DNA of 64,000 nt. It comes from Streptomyces fumigatiscleroticus (lineage in GTDB: Bacteria > Actinomycetota > Actinomycetes > Streptomycetales > Streptomycetaceae). Position numbers and translations under genes: made by a program. Positions 44,701 to 52,084 of this stretch are shown here, one piece after another (the first letter of the stretch is position 1; each line of letters starts with the position of its first letter). The DNA is taken from NCBI RefSeq assembly GCF_014647975.1, contig NZ_BMQF01000002.1, positions 744,001 to 808,000 of the forward strand, given 5' to 3'. Below the pieces are notes generated by a model, which saw only the letters and a program-made list of their open reading frames with translations, ran no database searches and had not been told where the DNA came from.

Positions 44701-45455
44701 GCATGCGGGAGTTCGCCCAGTCGCTGAGCGCCGAGCTGAAGCGGCGCGCGGAGCTGCTCGGACGGTCGGACTTCGCCGAGTGGCACACCGGGCGCGCGGT
44801 GTCGGGCCGGATGGTCGTCCAGCGCTCGGCGGCGCGCGGCGCGCCCGGGGCGGGGGCGGGGGCCGCGGATCTCGACACCCCGCCCAGTGCCACGCTGCGG
44901 CTGCGGCCGGCGGCGGCCCGGCAGCGGACCCAGGCCGCGCCGCCGCTGCCCCGGCTGGTGGTGGTCGTGGACGATTTGGACGCCCTGGTCCAGCCCCCGC
45001 TCGGCTCGCCCGGGCGGCCCGCGGCGGGGTCGGTGATGCGGGCGCTGGAGGCCGTGGCACGGGAGGGCGAGCGGCTCGGCGTGCATCTGGTGGCCGCCAC
45101 CGGGCTCGGGGGGCGTACGGCGGAGACCGAGCCGGCCCGGCGCGCCACCGCGCGGGCCACGCTGGAGGCGCCGGTGCCGGGACCGGACGAGCCGGCGCCG
45201 GGCCGCGGCAGCCTGGCCCGCGCCGACGGACGGACCGTGCCGTTCCAGGGCGGGCGCGTCACGGGCCGTATCCCGCGCACGGCGACGCTGCGGCCGGCGG
45301 TCACGCCGCTTCAGTGGCAGCGCATGGGCGACCCGCCGGCCCGGCGCCATGTGCGGGAGCTGGGCAACGGGCCGACGGACCTGGCCCTGCTGGCGAGCGC
45401 GCTGGAGCGGGCGGCACGGGAGGTGGCGGCCCCGACCGTCCCGTCGCTGCTGTAA
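41736..45455 (+). CDS. FHA domain/FtsK-SpoIIIE-like ATPase
   Basis: A 1239-aa protein. An N-terminal region (1-110) leads to an FHA phosphothreonine-binding domain (about 115-208) with LGRS, SRLHC and STNG. A long disordered Gly/Pro/Ala linker follows (about 210-480), then two FtsK/SpoIIIE-type regions. The first (about 500-700) has no recognisable P-loop. The second contains GPAGSGRT (about 922-929), where Arg replaces the Walker A Lys, and a Walker B VVVVDDLDAL (about 1075). The layout recalls EccC-type secretion ATPases, but no ESX substrate genes are nearby. Divergent transcription from pkaA suggests that it reads kinase signals. The ATG at 41736 was preferred (AGAAGGGA upstream); a start at 41646 would add 30 residues. 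Its last 41 codons are duplicated downstream. Confidence 0.85.
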   Translation: MQIRLTVVDPLAPSSPRSPAAPEQGGAPARGRATRRDVLVTAPAGTALAAVAPALASAVCGADGPAPPVLYAGAQRLDAQRCTLGEPPLVDGAVLYLGAPDEHEPHPEPADVPAQLHVVAGPDAGGVHLLHGGQIHLGRSADADVPLDDPDVSRLHCAVTVSADGHVWVADLDSTNGTTLDGTRVGTRPVRFAPGALLRIGESALRLATPRTPGPPLPTAPDGEGHVRVRVADEVPDGPGGEYGGDAPTSGPGAPAPGAEGTARARGVHGGTGGFAEPTHHAYGAAGWGAADGSPGAQAHGPAEPPRVPDQAGAPRLESHGTDATTAPPRTTSLGGAPRTTPRGSAPRPASGDHDTHAGRSGAGGHGGSPGAPATDGGAARGVRSGGGAGGSGREGTPIGGSLGAPGTDGGPAQGVRPGRKGTPLRGTDAPQGVRRRGGLTAWARRLAGGRGEQGAARPVAPGEETASAAPARTGASQVPETWPDPAALLLTALGPGPRLWERGPGHPEALTVRLGTADRTAPDGSGLLPAVPVTAGLREAGALGLAGPRARLAGLARSVLAQLAALHSPDTLEIVLISADRSRSLEERTAEWSWLGWLPHVRPAHGQDCRLLLAHDPGQARARADELLLRLEDHPPESTAPGSGPGQRAARPPAGGFAGPYSVLVVDGDPGGADVREAVTRLAVEGPAAGIHVVCLAETESASPASPVTETYEAACAVSPVFRACGAVALLSGDVATALRLMRVARPEPDASRAPVPAPRTGTASDRAMPGPGTTGHVPGRPAAGPDATGRTPGRTTAGPDTTGPGPVAHGPVAPGTVATVDAVSAAWAERFARALAPLRPDAAAGERHARVSAPLPQAARLLDELGLARATPASLMARWADAADDTEALGGRAHAVLGAGPRGPVTVDLAAEGPHLLIEGPAGSGRTELLRAVVASLASAERPDRLSIVLMDGRDTVSAGAGSGEGLRVCTDVPHVTTHLTADDPVRMREFAQSLSAELKRRAELLGRSDFAEWHTGRAVSGRMVVQRSAARGAPGAGAGAADLDTPPSATLRLRPAAARQRTQAAPPLPRLVVVVDDLDALVQPPLGSPGRPAAGSVMRALEAVAREGERLGVHLVAATGLGGRTAETEPARRATARATLEAPVPGPDEPAPGRGSLARADGRTVPFQGGRVTGRIPRTATLRPAVTPLQWQRMGDPPARRHVRELGNGPTDLALLASALERAAREVAAPTVPSLL

Positions 45456-45585
45456 CAGCGCCCGCCGGCCCGGCGCCATGTGCGGGAGCTGGGCAACGGG
45501 CCGACGGACCTGGCCCTGCTGGCGAGCGCGCTGGAGCGGGCGGCACGGGAGGTGGCGGCCCCGACCGTCCCGTCGCTGCTGTAAC
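45332..45585 (+). repeat. Perfect 125-bp tandem duplication of a gene 3' end
   Basis: 45332-45456 and 45461-45585 are identical over 125 bp with AGCG between them. The first copy is the last 41 codons and TAA of the FHA/FtsK gene; the second is an untranslated remnant. The 129-bp period is a multiple of three, so the copy stays in frame behind the stop. Confidence 0.95.
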
Positions 45586-45808
45586 GGCCGTGAGGGCAAC
45601 GCCGACAAGGGGCGCGGGGAAGTGCGCGACCAGCCACAACGGACCCGCGGACACAGCACCGCCCCTCCAGCGGAGCGCTTAGTCACGACGCGGTCACGAT
45701 CTCCGGCCCGGCACCCGACGCGCTCTTGCCGGTCTCAAGTCGCGGGGCGTACACCAGAGCGCACGGGACAGCGCCGAACGTTCGACGAGGACGAAGAACG
45801 GGGCAGTG
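45456..45808. other. Intergenic stretch after the FHA/FtsK gene
   Basis: It holds the duplicated 3' end, a dispersed intergenic element (45607-45650) and the promoter region of the next ABC operon. A 10-bp palindrome CGAACGTTCG lies at 45775-45784, close to the binding-protein start. No gene is supported. Confidence 0.6.
45607..45650. repeat. Dispersed intergenic element, copy 1
   Basis: The sequence begins AAGGGGCGCGGGGAAGTGCG and continues with GACCAGCCACAACGGACCCGC. A related copy is at 60575-60616. I recall very similar sequences scattered after genes in many Streptomyces chromosomes. Function unknown. Confidence 0.7.
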
Positions 45809-47233
45809 ATGCGCAGCACGAGCAGCACCATCCGCAAACGCAGGCCGACGGGTCACCGCACCGCGCCTGCGACCTTACGCAGAGCCGGGAGGACCGCAGC
45901 CGCCGTCGTGGCCGGGGCCCTCGCGCTCTCGCTCACCGCCTGCGGAGGCGACGACAGCAAGGGCAACGACGACAGCAAGGGCAGCAGCAGCCCCTCCGCG
46001 ACCACCGCCACCGTCACCCTCCCCCGGCTGAACGGTGCGACCCTGGAGGTCGCCGCCGTCTGGACCGGCGCCGAGCAGGCCAACTTCAAGAAGGTCCTGG
46101 CCGAGTTCGAGAAGCGCACGGGCGCCAAGGTCAAGTTCGTGCCCGCCCAGGACCCGATCATCAACTTCCTCGGTTCGAAGATCGCGGGCGGCAAGCCGCC
46201 GGACATCGCGATGCTCCCGCAGCCCGGCGCCATCAAGCAGGCCGTCGACAAGGGCTGGGCCAAGCCCATCGGCGCCGAGGGCCAGGCGGAGCTCGGCGAG
46301 AACTACTCGCAGGGCTGGCAGGACATCGGCAAGGTCGGCGGCAAGCAGTACGGCGTCTACTACAAGGCCGCCAACAAGTCCCTGATCTGGTACAACACCA
46401 AGGTCTTCGAGAACGCGGGCGCCGCCGAGCCCAAGACCTGGGACGAGCTGCTCACCACCGCGCAGACGGTCTACGACTCCGGCGTCACCCCGTTCTCGGT
46501 CGGCGGCGCCGACGGCTGGACCCTCACGGACTGGTTCGAGAACGTCTACCTCTCCCAGGCCGGCCCCGAGAAGTACGACCAGCTCGCCCAGCACAAGATC
46601 AAGTGGACGGATCCGTCCGTGAAGGACGCGCTGACCGCGCTGGCACAGATCTGGGGCAAGAAGGACTATGTCGCGGGCGGCGCGAAGGGAGCGCTCCAGA
46701 CGGAGTTCCCGGAGTCGGTGACGCAGGCCTTCACCGGCGGCGACCAGCCGAAGGCGGGCATGGTCTTCGAGGGCGACTTCGCGCAGGTCAACATCGGCCA
46801 GACCAAGGCGAAGGTGGGCACGGACGCGAAGGTGTTCCCGTTCCCGGCCGTGGGCGGCGACTCCCCGGTGGTCTCCGGCGGCGACGCGGCCGTGATCCTG
46901 AAGGACTCCGAGGCGGCACAGGCCCTGGCCACCTTCCTGGCCTCCCCGGACGCGGCGACGATCCAGGCGAAGCTGGGCGGCTATCTCTCACCGAACAAGA
47001 ACGTGCCGAACTCGGCGTATCCGAACGCGGTGCAGCAGAAGATGGCCAAGGCGCTCATCGACGCCGGGGACGACTTCCGCTTCGACATGTCCGACCAGGC
47101 CCCGCAGGCCTTCGGCGGCACACCCGGCAAGGGCGAGTGGAAGGCGCTCCAGGACTTCCTGAAGAACCCGGCGGACGTCGCGGGCACCCAGGCGAGGCTG
47201 GAGGCGGACGCGGCGAAGGCGTACGGGAACTGA
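45809..47233 (+). CDS. Sugar ABC transporter substrate-binding lipoprotein
   Basis: A 474-aa solute-binding lipoprotein with a long basic leader. The lipobox SLTAC has its Cys at about 45 (LALSLTACGGDD). The mature part is a family-1 binding fold (LEVAAVWTGAEQANFKKVLAEFEKRTG, GGKPPDIAMLPQPG, GVYYKAANKSLIWYN). It has little local likeness to the xyloside binding protein in this window, so the substrate is probably different, perhaps an alpha-glucoside. A GTG three bases upstream (45806) is an alternative start. The permease gene follows after 4 bp. Confidence 0.9.
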   Translation: MRSTSSTIRKRRPTGHRTAPATLRRAGRTAAAVVAGALALSLTACGGDDSKGNDDSKGSSSPSATTATVTLPRLNGATLEVAAVWTGAEQANFKKVLAEFEKRTGAKVKFVPAQDPIINFLGSKIAGGKPPDIAMLPQPGAIKQAVDKGWAKPIGAEGQAELGENYSQGWQDIGKVGGKQYGVYYKAANKSLIWYNTKVFENAGAAEPKTWDELLTTAQTVYDSGVTPFSVGGADGWTLTDWFENVYLSQAGPEKYDQLAQHKIKWTDPSVKDALTALAQIWGKKDYVAGGAKGALQTEFPESVTQAFTGGDQPKAGMVFEGDFAQVNIGQTKAKVGTDAKVFPFPAVGGDSPVVSGGDAAVILKDSEAAQALATFLASPDAATIQAKLGGYLSPNKNVPNSAYPNAVQQKMAKALIDAGDDFRFDMSDQAPQAFGGTPGKGEWKALQDFLKNPADVAGTQARLEADAAKAYGN

Positions 47234-47237
47234 CGTC

Positions 47238-48590
47238 ATGACGTCGGCATCCGCGGAGGGTGTCGCCACCACCCCGGCGACCCCTTCCGCCCCTCGTCCG
47301 CGCAAGAGCGTGACCGGCACCCGGAAGTCGGTGGCAGCCCTGTTCCTGCTGCCCGCCCTGGTGCTGCTCGGCGCGCTCGTGGTCTACCCGATCGGGTACT
47401 CGGTCGTCCGCAGCTTCTACGACCAGTCCGGCGACGGCTTCGCCGGAATCGACAACTACCGGGCCCTGTTCACCGACGACGGCATCCGCACGGCCCTGAA
47501 GAACAACATCATCTGGGTGGTGTTCGCGCCGACGGTCTCCACCGCGCTCGGTCTGATCTTCGCGGTGCTCACCGAACGCATCCGCTGGGGCACCGCGTTC
47601 AAGCTGGTCGTCTTCATGCCGATGGCGATCTCCATGCTGGCGGCCGGCATCATCTTCCGGCTGGTCTACGACCAGGACCCGGACAAGGGCGTGGCGAACG
47701 CGGTGTGGGTCGGCGTCCACGACACCTTCGCCCAGGCGTCGGCGTTCCCGAAGGCGCACCCGGGCGCGCAGTCGCCGCTCAAGCCCGACGGCGGCGGCTT
47801 CATCACCAAGTCGCCGGTGAGCGCCGGGGACGTCGTCGTGCTCCCCCTGGTCGGCGTCGCCCCCGACCTGATGCCCGACGACGCCAAGAACGCCGTGGCG
47901 GCGAAGCCGCAGCCCGGGAAGATCACCGGCACCACCTGGCAGGACTTCACCCGCGGCAAGGGCGTCGGCGAGCGCAACGGGGTCGACGCCACCGAGACCG
48001 GCTACGCCGGCATGAAGATCGAGGCCGTCAAGGACGGCAAGGTGGTGGCCTCGACGAAGGCCGCCGACGACGGGACGTTCACGCTGCCCGCCGCGGCCGA
48101 CGGGGCCCTGCTACGGCTCCCGGCGGACAACTTCAAGGAGCCGTACAACGGCCTGGACTGGCTCGGCCCGTCGCTGGTCACCCCGGCCATCATCGGCTCG
48201 TACATCTGGATGTGGGCCGGGTTCGCGATGGTGCTGATCGCGGCCGGGCTCGCGGGCATGCCCCGGGAGCTGCTGGAGGCGGCCCGGGTGGACGGGGCCA
48301 ACGAGTGGCAGGTGTTCCGCCGGGTCACCGTGCCGCTGCTGGCGCCGGTCCTCGCGGTGGTCACGGTCACCCTGATGATCAATGTGCTGAAGGTCTTCGA
48401 CCTGGTCTTCATCATCGCCCCCGGCTCCTCCCAGGACGACGCGAACGTGCTCGCCCTGGAGCTGTACCGCAAGGGCTTCTCCGAGGACCAGCCGGGCATC
48501 GCCAGCGCCATCGCGGTGTTCCTGCTGCTGCTGGTCATCCCGGTGATGTGGTTCAACGTCCGGCGGCTCAGGCGGGAGGTGCGGCGATGA
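47238..48590 (+). CDS. ABC sugar permease with a large extracytoplasmic insertion
   Basis: A 450-aa MalF-type permease, about 150 residues longer than its relatives. Helices are seen at about 32-55, 90-112, 120-142 and after 312. The docking loop EAARVDGANEWQVFRRVTVPLL (about 348-370) is normal. The extra length is one block (about 151-305) between the third and fourth helices. It contains KIEAVKDGKVVASTKAADDGTFTLP-like strands, reminiscent of carboxypeptidase-regulatory beta-sandwich folds, and a Trp/Thr-rich part. MalF of E. coli has a comparable P2 loop that contacts its binding protein, so a docking role is plausible. The stop overlaps the next start (ATGA). Confidence 0.9.
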   Translation: MTSASAEGVATTPATPSAPRPRKSVTGTRKSVAALFLLPALVLLGALVVYPIGYSVVRSFYDQSGDGFAGIDNYRALFTDDGIRTALKNNIIWVVFAPTVSTALGLIFAVLTERIRWGTAFKLVVFMPMAISMLAAGIIFRLVYDQDPDKGVANAVWVGVHDTFAQASAFPKAHPGAQSPLKPDGGGFITKSPVSAGDVVVLPLVGVAPDLMPDDAKNAVAAKPQPGKITGTTWQDFTRGKGVGERNGVDATETGYAGMKIEAVKDGKVVASTKAADDGTFTLPAAADGALLRLPADNFKEPYNGLDWLGPSLVTPAIIGSYIWMWAGFAMVLIAAGLAGMPRELLEAARVDGANEWQVFRRVTVPLLAPVLAVVTVTLMINVLKVFDLVFIIAPGSSQDDANVLALELYRKGFSEDQPGIASAIAVFLLLLVIPVMWFNVRRLRREVRR

Positions 48591-49501
48591 CGACGGACGC
48601 CGGCAGTCTCACCACGGCGGCACCGCCGCCCGTCACGGCCGTACGGGCCAAGCGGTCGCTGGGCTCACGGCTCGCCGAGAGCGTCAGCGGCGGTCTGGTC
48701 CGGGTCTTCCTCCTCGTCGTGGGCCTGTTCTGGCTGGTCCCGACGATCGGCCTGCTGCTGTCCTCGCTGCGCACCCCGCAGGACGTGGCGGCGAGCGGCT
48801 GGTGGACGGTCTTCACCGAACCGTCGAAGCTGACCTTCGAGAGCTACGAGAAGCTCCTGGAGAACGGTGACATCACCGACTCGCTCGTCAACACCGTGCT
48901 GATCACGGTCCCGGCGACGGTCCTGGTGGTCGTCATCGGCGCGCTGGCCGGCTACGCGTTCGCGTGGATGGACTTCCCGGGCCGCGACTGGTGGTTCCTC
49001 GCGGTGGTCGGCCTGCTGGTCGTACCGGTGCAGGTGGCGCTGATCCCCATCGCCGAACTCTTCGGCAAGCTCGGTCTGTTCGGGTCCGTCTTCGGGGTGA
49101 TCCTCTTCCACACCGGTTTCGGCCTGCCGTTCGCGGTGTTCCTGCTGCGGAACTTCTTCGCGGAGATCCCGCGGGAGCTGCTGGAGGCGGCCCGGCTGGA
49201 CGGCGCCGGTGAACTGCGCCTGTTCGTCCGGGTCGTGATGCCGCTGGCCGGGCCCGCGATCGCGAGCCTGGGCATCTTCCAGTTCCTGTGGGTGTGGAAC
49301 GACATGCTGATCGCGCTGGTCTTCACCGACTCGGGCAGCCAGCCGATCACGGTCGCCCTCCAGACCCAGGTACGGCAGTTCGGCAACAACATCGACGTGC
49401 TGGCGCCCGGCGCGTTCATCTCCATGGTCGTCCCGCTGGTCGTCTTCTTCGCGTTCCAGCGGCAGTTCGTGTCCGGTGTGATGGCGGGCGCGGTCAAGTA
49501 G
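48587..49501 (+). CDS. ABC sugar permease (MalG type)
   Basis: A 304-aa permease with six helices and the docking loop EAARLDGAGELRLFVRVVMPLAGP. A Thr/Ala-rich cytoplasmic leader precedes the first helix, and the C-terminus ends SGVMAGAVK. It is co-translated with the previous permease through a four-base overlap. No ATPase is encoded; a shared MsiK-like ATPase is inferred. A strong hairpin follows the stop. Confidence 0.93.
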   Translation: MTTDAGSLTTAAPPPVTAVRAKRSLGSRLAESVSGGLVRVFLLVVGLFWLVPTIGLLLSSLRTPQDVAASGWWTVFTEPSKLTFESYEKLLENGDITDSLVNTVLITVPATVLVVVIGALAGYAFAWMDFPGRDWWFLAVVGLLVVPVQVALIPIAELFGKLGLFGSVFGVILFHTGFGLPFAVFLLRNFFAEIPRELLEAARLDGAGELRLFVRVVMPLAGPAIASLGIFQFLWVWNDMLIALVFTDSGSQPITVALQTQVRQFGNNIDVLAPGAFISMVVPLVVFFAFQRQFVSGVMAGAVK

Positions 49502-49520
49502 CGCCGGACGACCGGGTGTC

Positions 49521-49550
49521 GGGGGGCGGGCCGTCACCGGCCCGCCCCCC
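49521..49550 (+). terminator. Terminator of the second sugar ABC operon
   Basis: Perfect 12-bp GC stem (49521-49532 with 49539-49550) and a 6-nt loop, 20 bp past the permease stop. Confidence 0.8.
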
Positions 49551-49650
49551 GCTGTTCACCACAAGTCCCCCGTATGCCGTAGGCGGCGTAACCAAATCGG
49601 CCCAGCGGCCGTTCCCGGGCCGAACGCCCGCGCCGACCCATGGATGTGCC

Positions 49651-51924
49651 GTGCCCAGGTTCAGTGTCATCGTCCCCGCGTACCACGTTCAGGCGTACCT
49701 GCACGAGTGCCTGGAGTCGGTGCTGTCCCAGTCCTGCCCGGATCTCGAACTGATCGCGGTGGACGACTGCTCGCCGGACGCCTGCGGGGCGATCATCGAC
49801 GAGTTCGCGGCCCGCGACGCGCGGGTGCGTCCGCTGCACCTGCCGGAGAACCGGGGGCTGGGGCCCGCCCGCAACGCGGGGACCGAGCGGGCCACGGGCG
49901 ACTACCTGGTCTACCTGGACGGCGACGACACCCTCACGCCCGGCACGCTGCGCGCCATCGCCGACCGGCTGACGGAGACCGGTGAACCCGACGTCCTGGT
50001 CTACGACTACGCGCGCACGTACTGGTCCGGCGACACCGTCCGCAACCAGGCCGCCGTCCAGCTGCGCCAGGAGGGTCCCGCACCGTTCCGGCTGGCGGAC
50101 CGCCCGGGGCTGCTCCGGCTGCTGATGGTGGCCTGGAACAAGGCCTACCGGCGGGAGTTCGTGGTCCGCGAGGGCTTCGTCTTCCCGCCCGGCTACTACG
50201 AGGACACGCCGTGGACGTACCCGGTGCTGATGACGGCGGAGTCGATCGCGACGCTGGACCGGGTCTGCGTGCACTACCGGCAGCGCCGGCGCGGCAGCAT
50301 CCTGGGCACGCCCAGCCGGCGGCACTTCGACGTCTTCGCCCAGTACGACCGCGTCTTCGCGTTCCTGGCGGCGCGCCCGGCACTGGCCCGGTGGCGGCCG
50401 GTGCTCTTCCGCCGCATGGTCGACCACCTGGCGACGGTGTTCACCCGGCCCGACCGGCTGCCGCGCGGCACCCGCGCCGAGTTCCTGCGGCTGGCCCGCG
50501 CCCACTACCGCCGCCACTACGTCGCCGGCGCCCGCGTCCCGCCGCGGGCCGGGCTGCGCCACCTCCTGATCCGGTTCGGCCTGCACCGCACCTACCGCTC
50601 GCTGCGGCTGGCCGCCGCGCTGGGCCGCCGCACCGGCAAGCTCACGGCCGGGCTGCTGCGCACGGCCCGGACCGCCGCCCTCCGGCTGCACTACCGCGTC
50701 CAGCTCCGGCTCCCGCTCCGCGCCGACCGGGCCGTCTTCACCGCCCACGGGGGCCGCGGCCACGGCTGCAACCCGGGCGCGCTGGAGGAGGCGTTCCGCA
50801 GCTTCGCCCCGCACGTGCGCACGGCGTGGGTCGCGCACCCCGAGCACCACCACACGATCCCGCCCGGCCCGCGCCGGCTGTGCCCGGACACGGCCGCCCA
50901 CTGGACGGCGCTGGCCCGCTCCAAGTACCTGGTCGACAACGACGACTTCGACCACCGTCTGGTCAAGCGCCCCGGTCAGATCCTCGTCCAGACCCGGCAG
51001 GGCACCCCGCTCAAGCAGATGGGCCTCGACCTCCAGGAGCGCCCGGCCGCCGCCCGCGACACGGACTTCGCCCGGCTGCTGCGCAACGTCGACCTGTGGG
51101 ACTACGTCCTGTCGGGCAACCGCCACACCACCCTGGTCTGGGAGCGCGTCTACCCGGGCGCCTACACCGTCCTGGAGTACGGTCTCCCGCGCAACGACGT
51201 CCTCCAGCGGGCGAGTGCCCAGGACGTGGCCCGGCTGCGCGCCTCGCTCGGCATCCCCGAGGGCACGCTCGCGCTCCTGTACGCGCCGACGTACCGCGAC
51301 TACCGCCGCACCCAGCGCACCGGCCTGGACCTGGAGCGCGTGCTGCGCCGGCTCGGCCCGCGCTTCATGGTGCTGGCCCGCGCGCACCCCCGGCACGGCG
51401 GGCCGCTCGCCCCCGCCTCGGACGGTGTCGTCGACGTCAGCGACCACCCGAGCGTGGAGTCGCTGTTCCTGGCCTCGGACGCCCTGGTCACCGACTACTC
51501 GTCCCTCATGTGCGACTACGCGGTCCTGGACCGGCCGATCGTCCTGTACGCCGACGACCAGCAGGCGTACGAGGCGGCCCGCGGCACCTATGTCGACCTG
51601 GACTCCTTCCCGCCGGGCGCCGTCGCGCGCAGCGAGGAGGAGCTGATCGACCTCTTCGTCTCCGGCCGCTGGCGCGGCCCGCGCCCGGCCCGGCTGCGGT
51701 CGGCGTTCCGCGAGCGGTTCTGCCCGTACGACGACGGACGCGCCGCCGAGCGGGTGGTCCGCCGGATCGTGCTCGGGGAGACGGGCCTGCCGCCGGTGGT
51801 CCCGCTCGACGAGCGGCGGCCGGTGCCGTCCGCGGCCGCGGCGCCCGCCCCCTCGCCCTCGGCGACCGTGCCCTCGCCCGCCGGTCCCCGCACCGTCGTC
51901 GCCACCGTCACCGACGGCCGCTGA
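49651..51924 (+). CDS. GT2-CDP-glycerol glycerophosphotransferase fusion, paralog 1
   Basis: A 757-aa bifunctional cytoplasmic/peripheral enzyme of teichoic-acid type. The N-terminal GT2 domain (about 1-230) has FSVIVPAYHV, AVDDCSPDACG and YLDGDDTLTPG. A basic linker leads to a TagF/TagB-like domain (about 360-710) with NDDFDHRLVKRPGQ, GTPLKQMGLDL, LPRNDVL, LYAPTYRDY and TDYSSLMCDYAVLDRPI. The residue before GTPLK, usually the catalytic His of HGTPLK, is Gln at about 450. Pro/Ala-rich residues end the protein. It starts with GTG and is the first of three adjacent paralogs likely to build a poly(glycerol-phosphate)-glycan of the wall. Confidence 0.9.
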   Translation: MPRFSVIVPAYHVQAYLHECLESVLSQSCPDLELIAVDDCSPDACGAIIDEFAARDARVRPLHLPENRGLGPARNAGTERATGDYLVYLDGDDTLTPGTLRAIADRLTETGEPDVLVYDYARTYWSGDTVRNQAAVQLRQEGPAPFRLADRPGLLRLLMVAWNKAYRREFVVREGFVFPPGYYEDTPWTYPVLMTAESIATLDRVCVHYRQRRRGSILGTPSRRHFDVFAQYDRVFAFLAARPALARWRPVLFRRMVDHLATVFTRPDRLPRGTRAEFLRLARAHYRRHYVAGARVPPRAGLRHLLIRFGLHRTYRSLRLAAALGRRTGKLTAGLLRTARTAALRLHYRVQLRLPLRADRAVFTAHGGRGHGCNPGALEEAFRSFAPHVRTAWVAHPEHHHTIPPGPRRLCPDTAAHWTALARSKYLVDNDDFDHRLVKRPGQILVQTRQGTPLKQMGLDLQERPAAARDTDFARLLRNVDLWDYVLSGNRHTTLVWERVYPGAYTVLEYGLPRNDVLQRASAQDVARLRASLGIPEGTLALLYAPTYRDYRRTQRTGLDLERVLRRLGPRFMVLARAHPRHGGPLAPASDGVVDVSDHPSVESLFLASDALVTDYSSLMCDYAVLDRPIVLYADDQQAYEAARGTYVDLDSFPPGAVARSEEELIDLFVSGRWRGPRPARLRSAFRERFCPYDDGRAAERVVRRIVLGETGLPPVVPLDERRPVPSAAAAPAPSPSATVPSPAGPRTVVATVTDGR

Positions 51925-52084
51925 ACGCCGTTTCCTCTTCCGGGAGTCCCGTATGCCCCGCAGTTCCTCACGGCCCACCCCGACCCGTCCGCCCGTCTGG
52001 CGGCCGGGCGGACGGCCCGGCCGCCACCCGGACTGAGGCGGTGCGCGCCTCCCTTCGGTCCGGCACGACAAGAGAAAGAGCAGC

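Noticed and set aside
41574..45686. 1370-codon minus-strand frame opposite the FHA/FtsK gene
   Set aside because: Low-complexity shadow frame; the plus frame has FHA and Walker B motifs.
45775..45784. Palindrome CGAACGTTCG before the second ABC operon
   Set aside because: Only 10 bp and common by chance in this composition; no LacI gene is linked to this operon.
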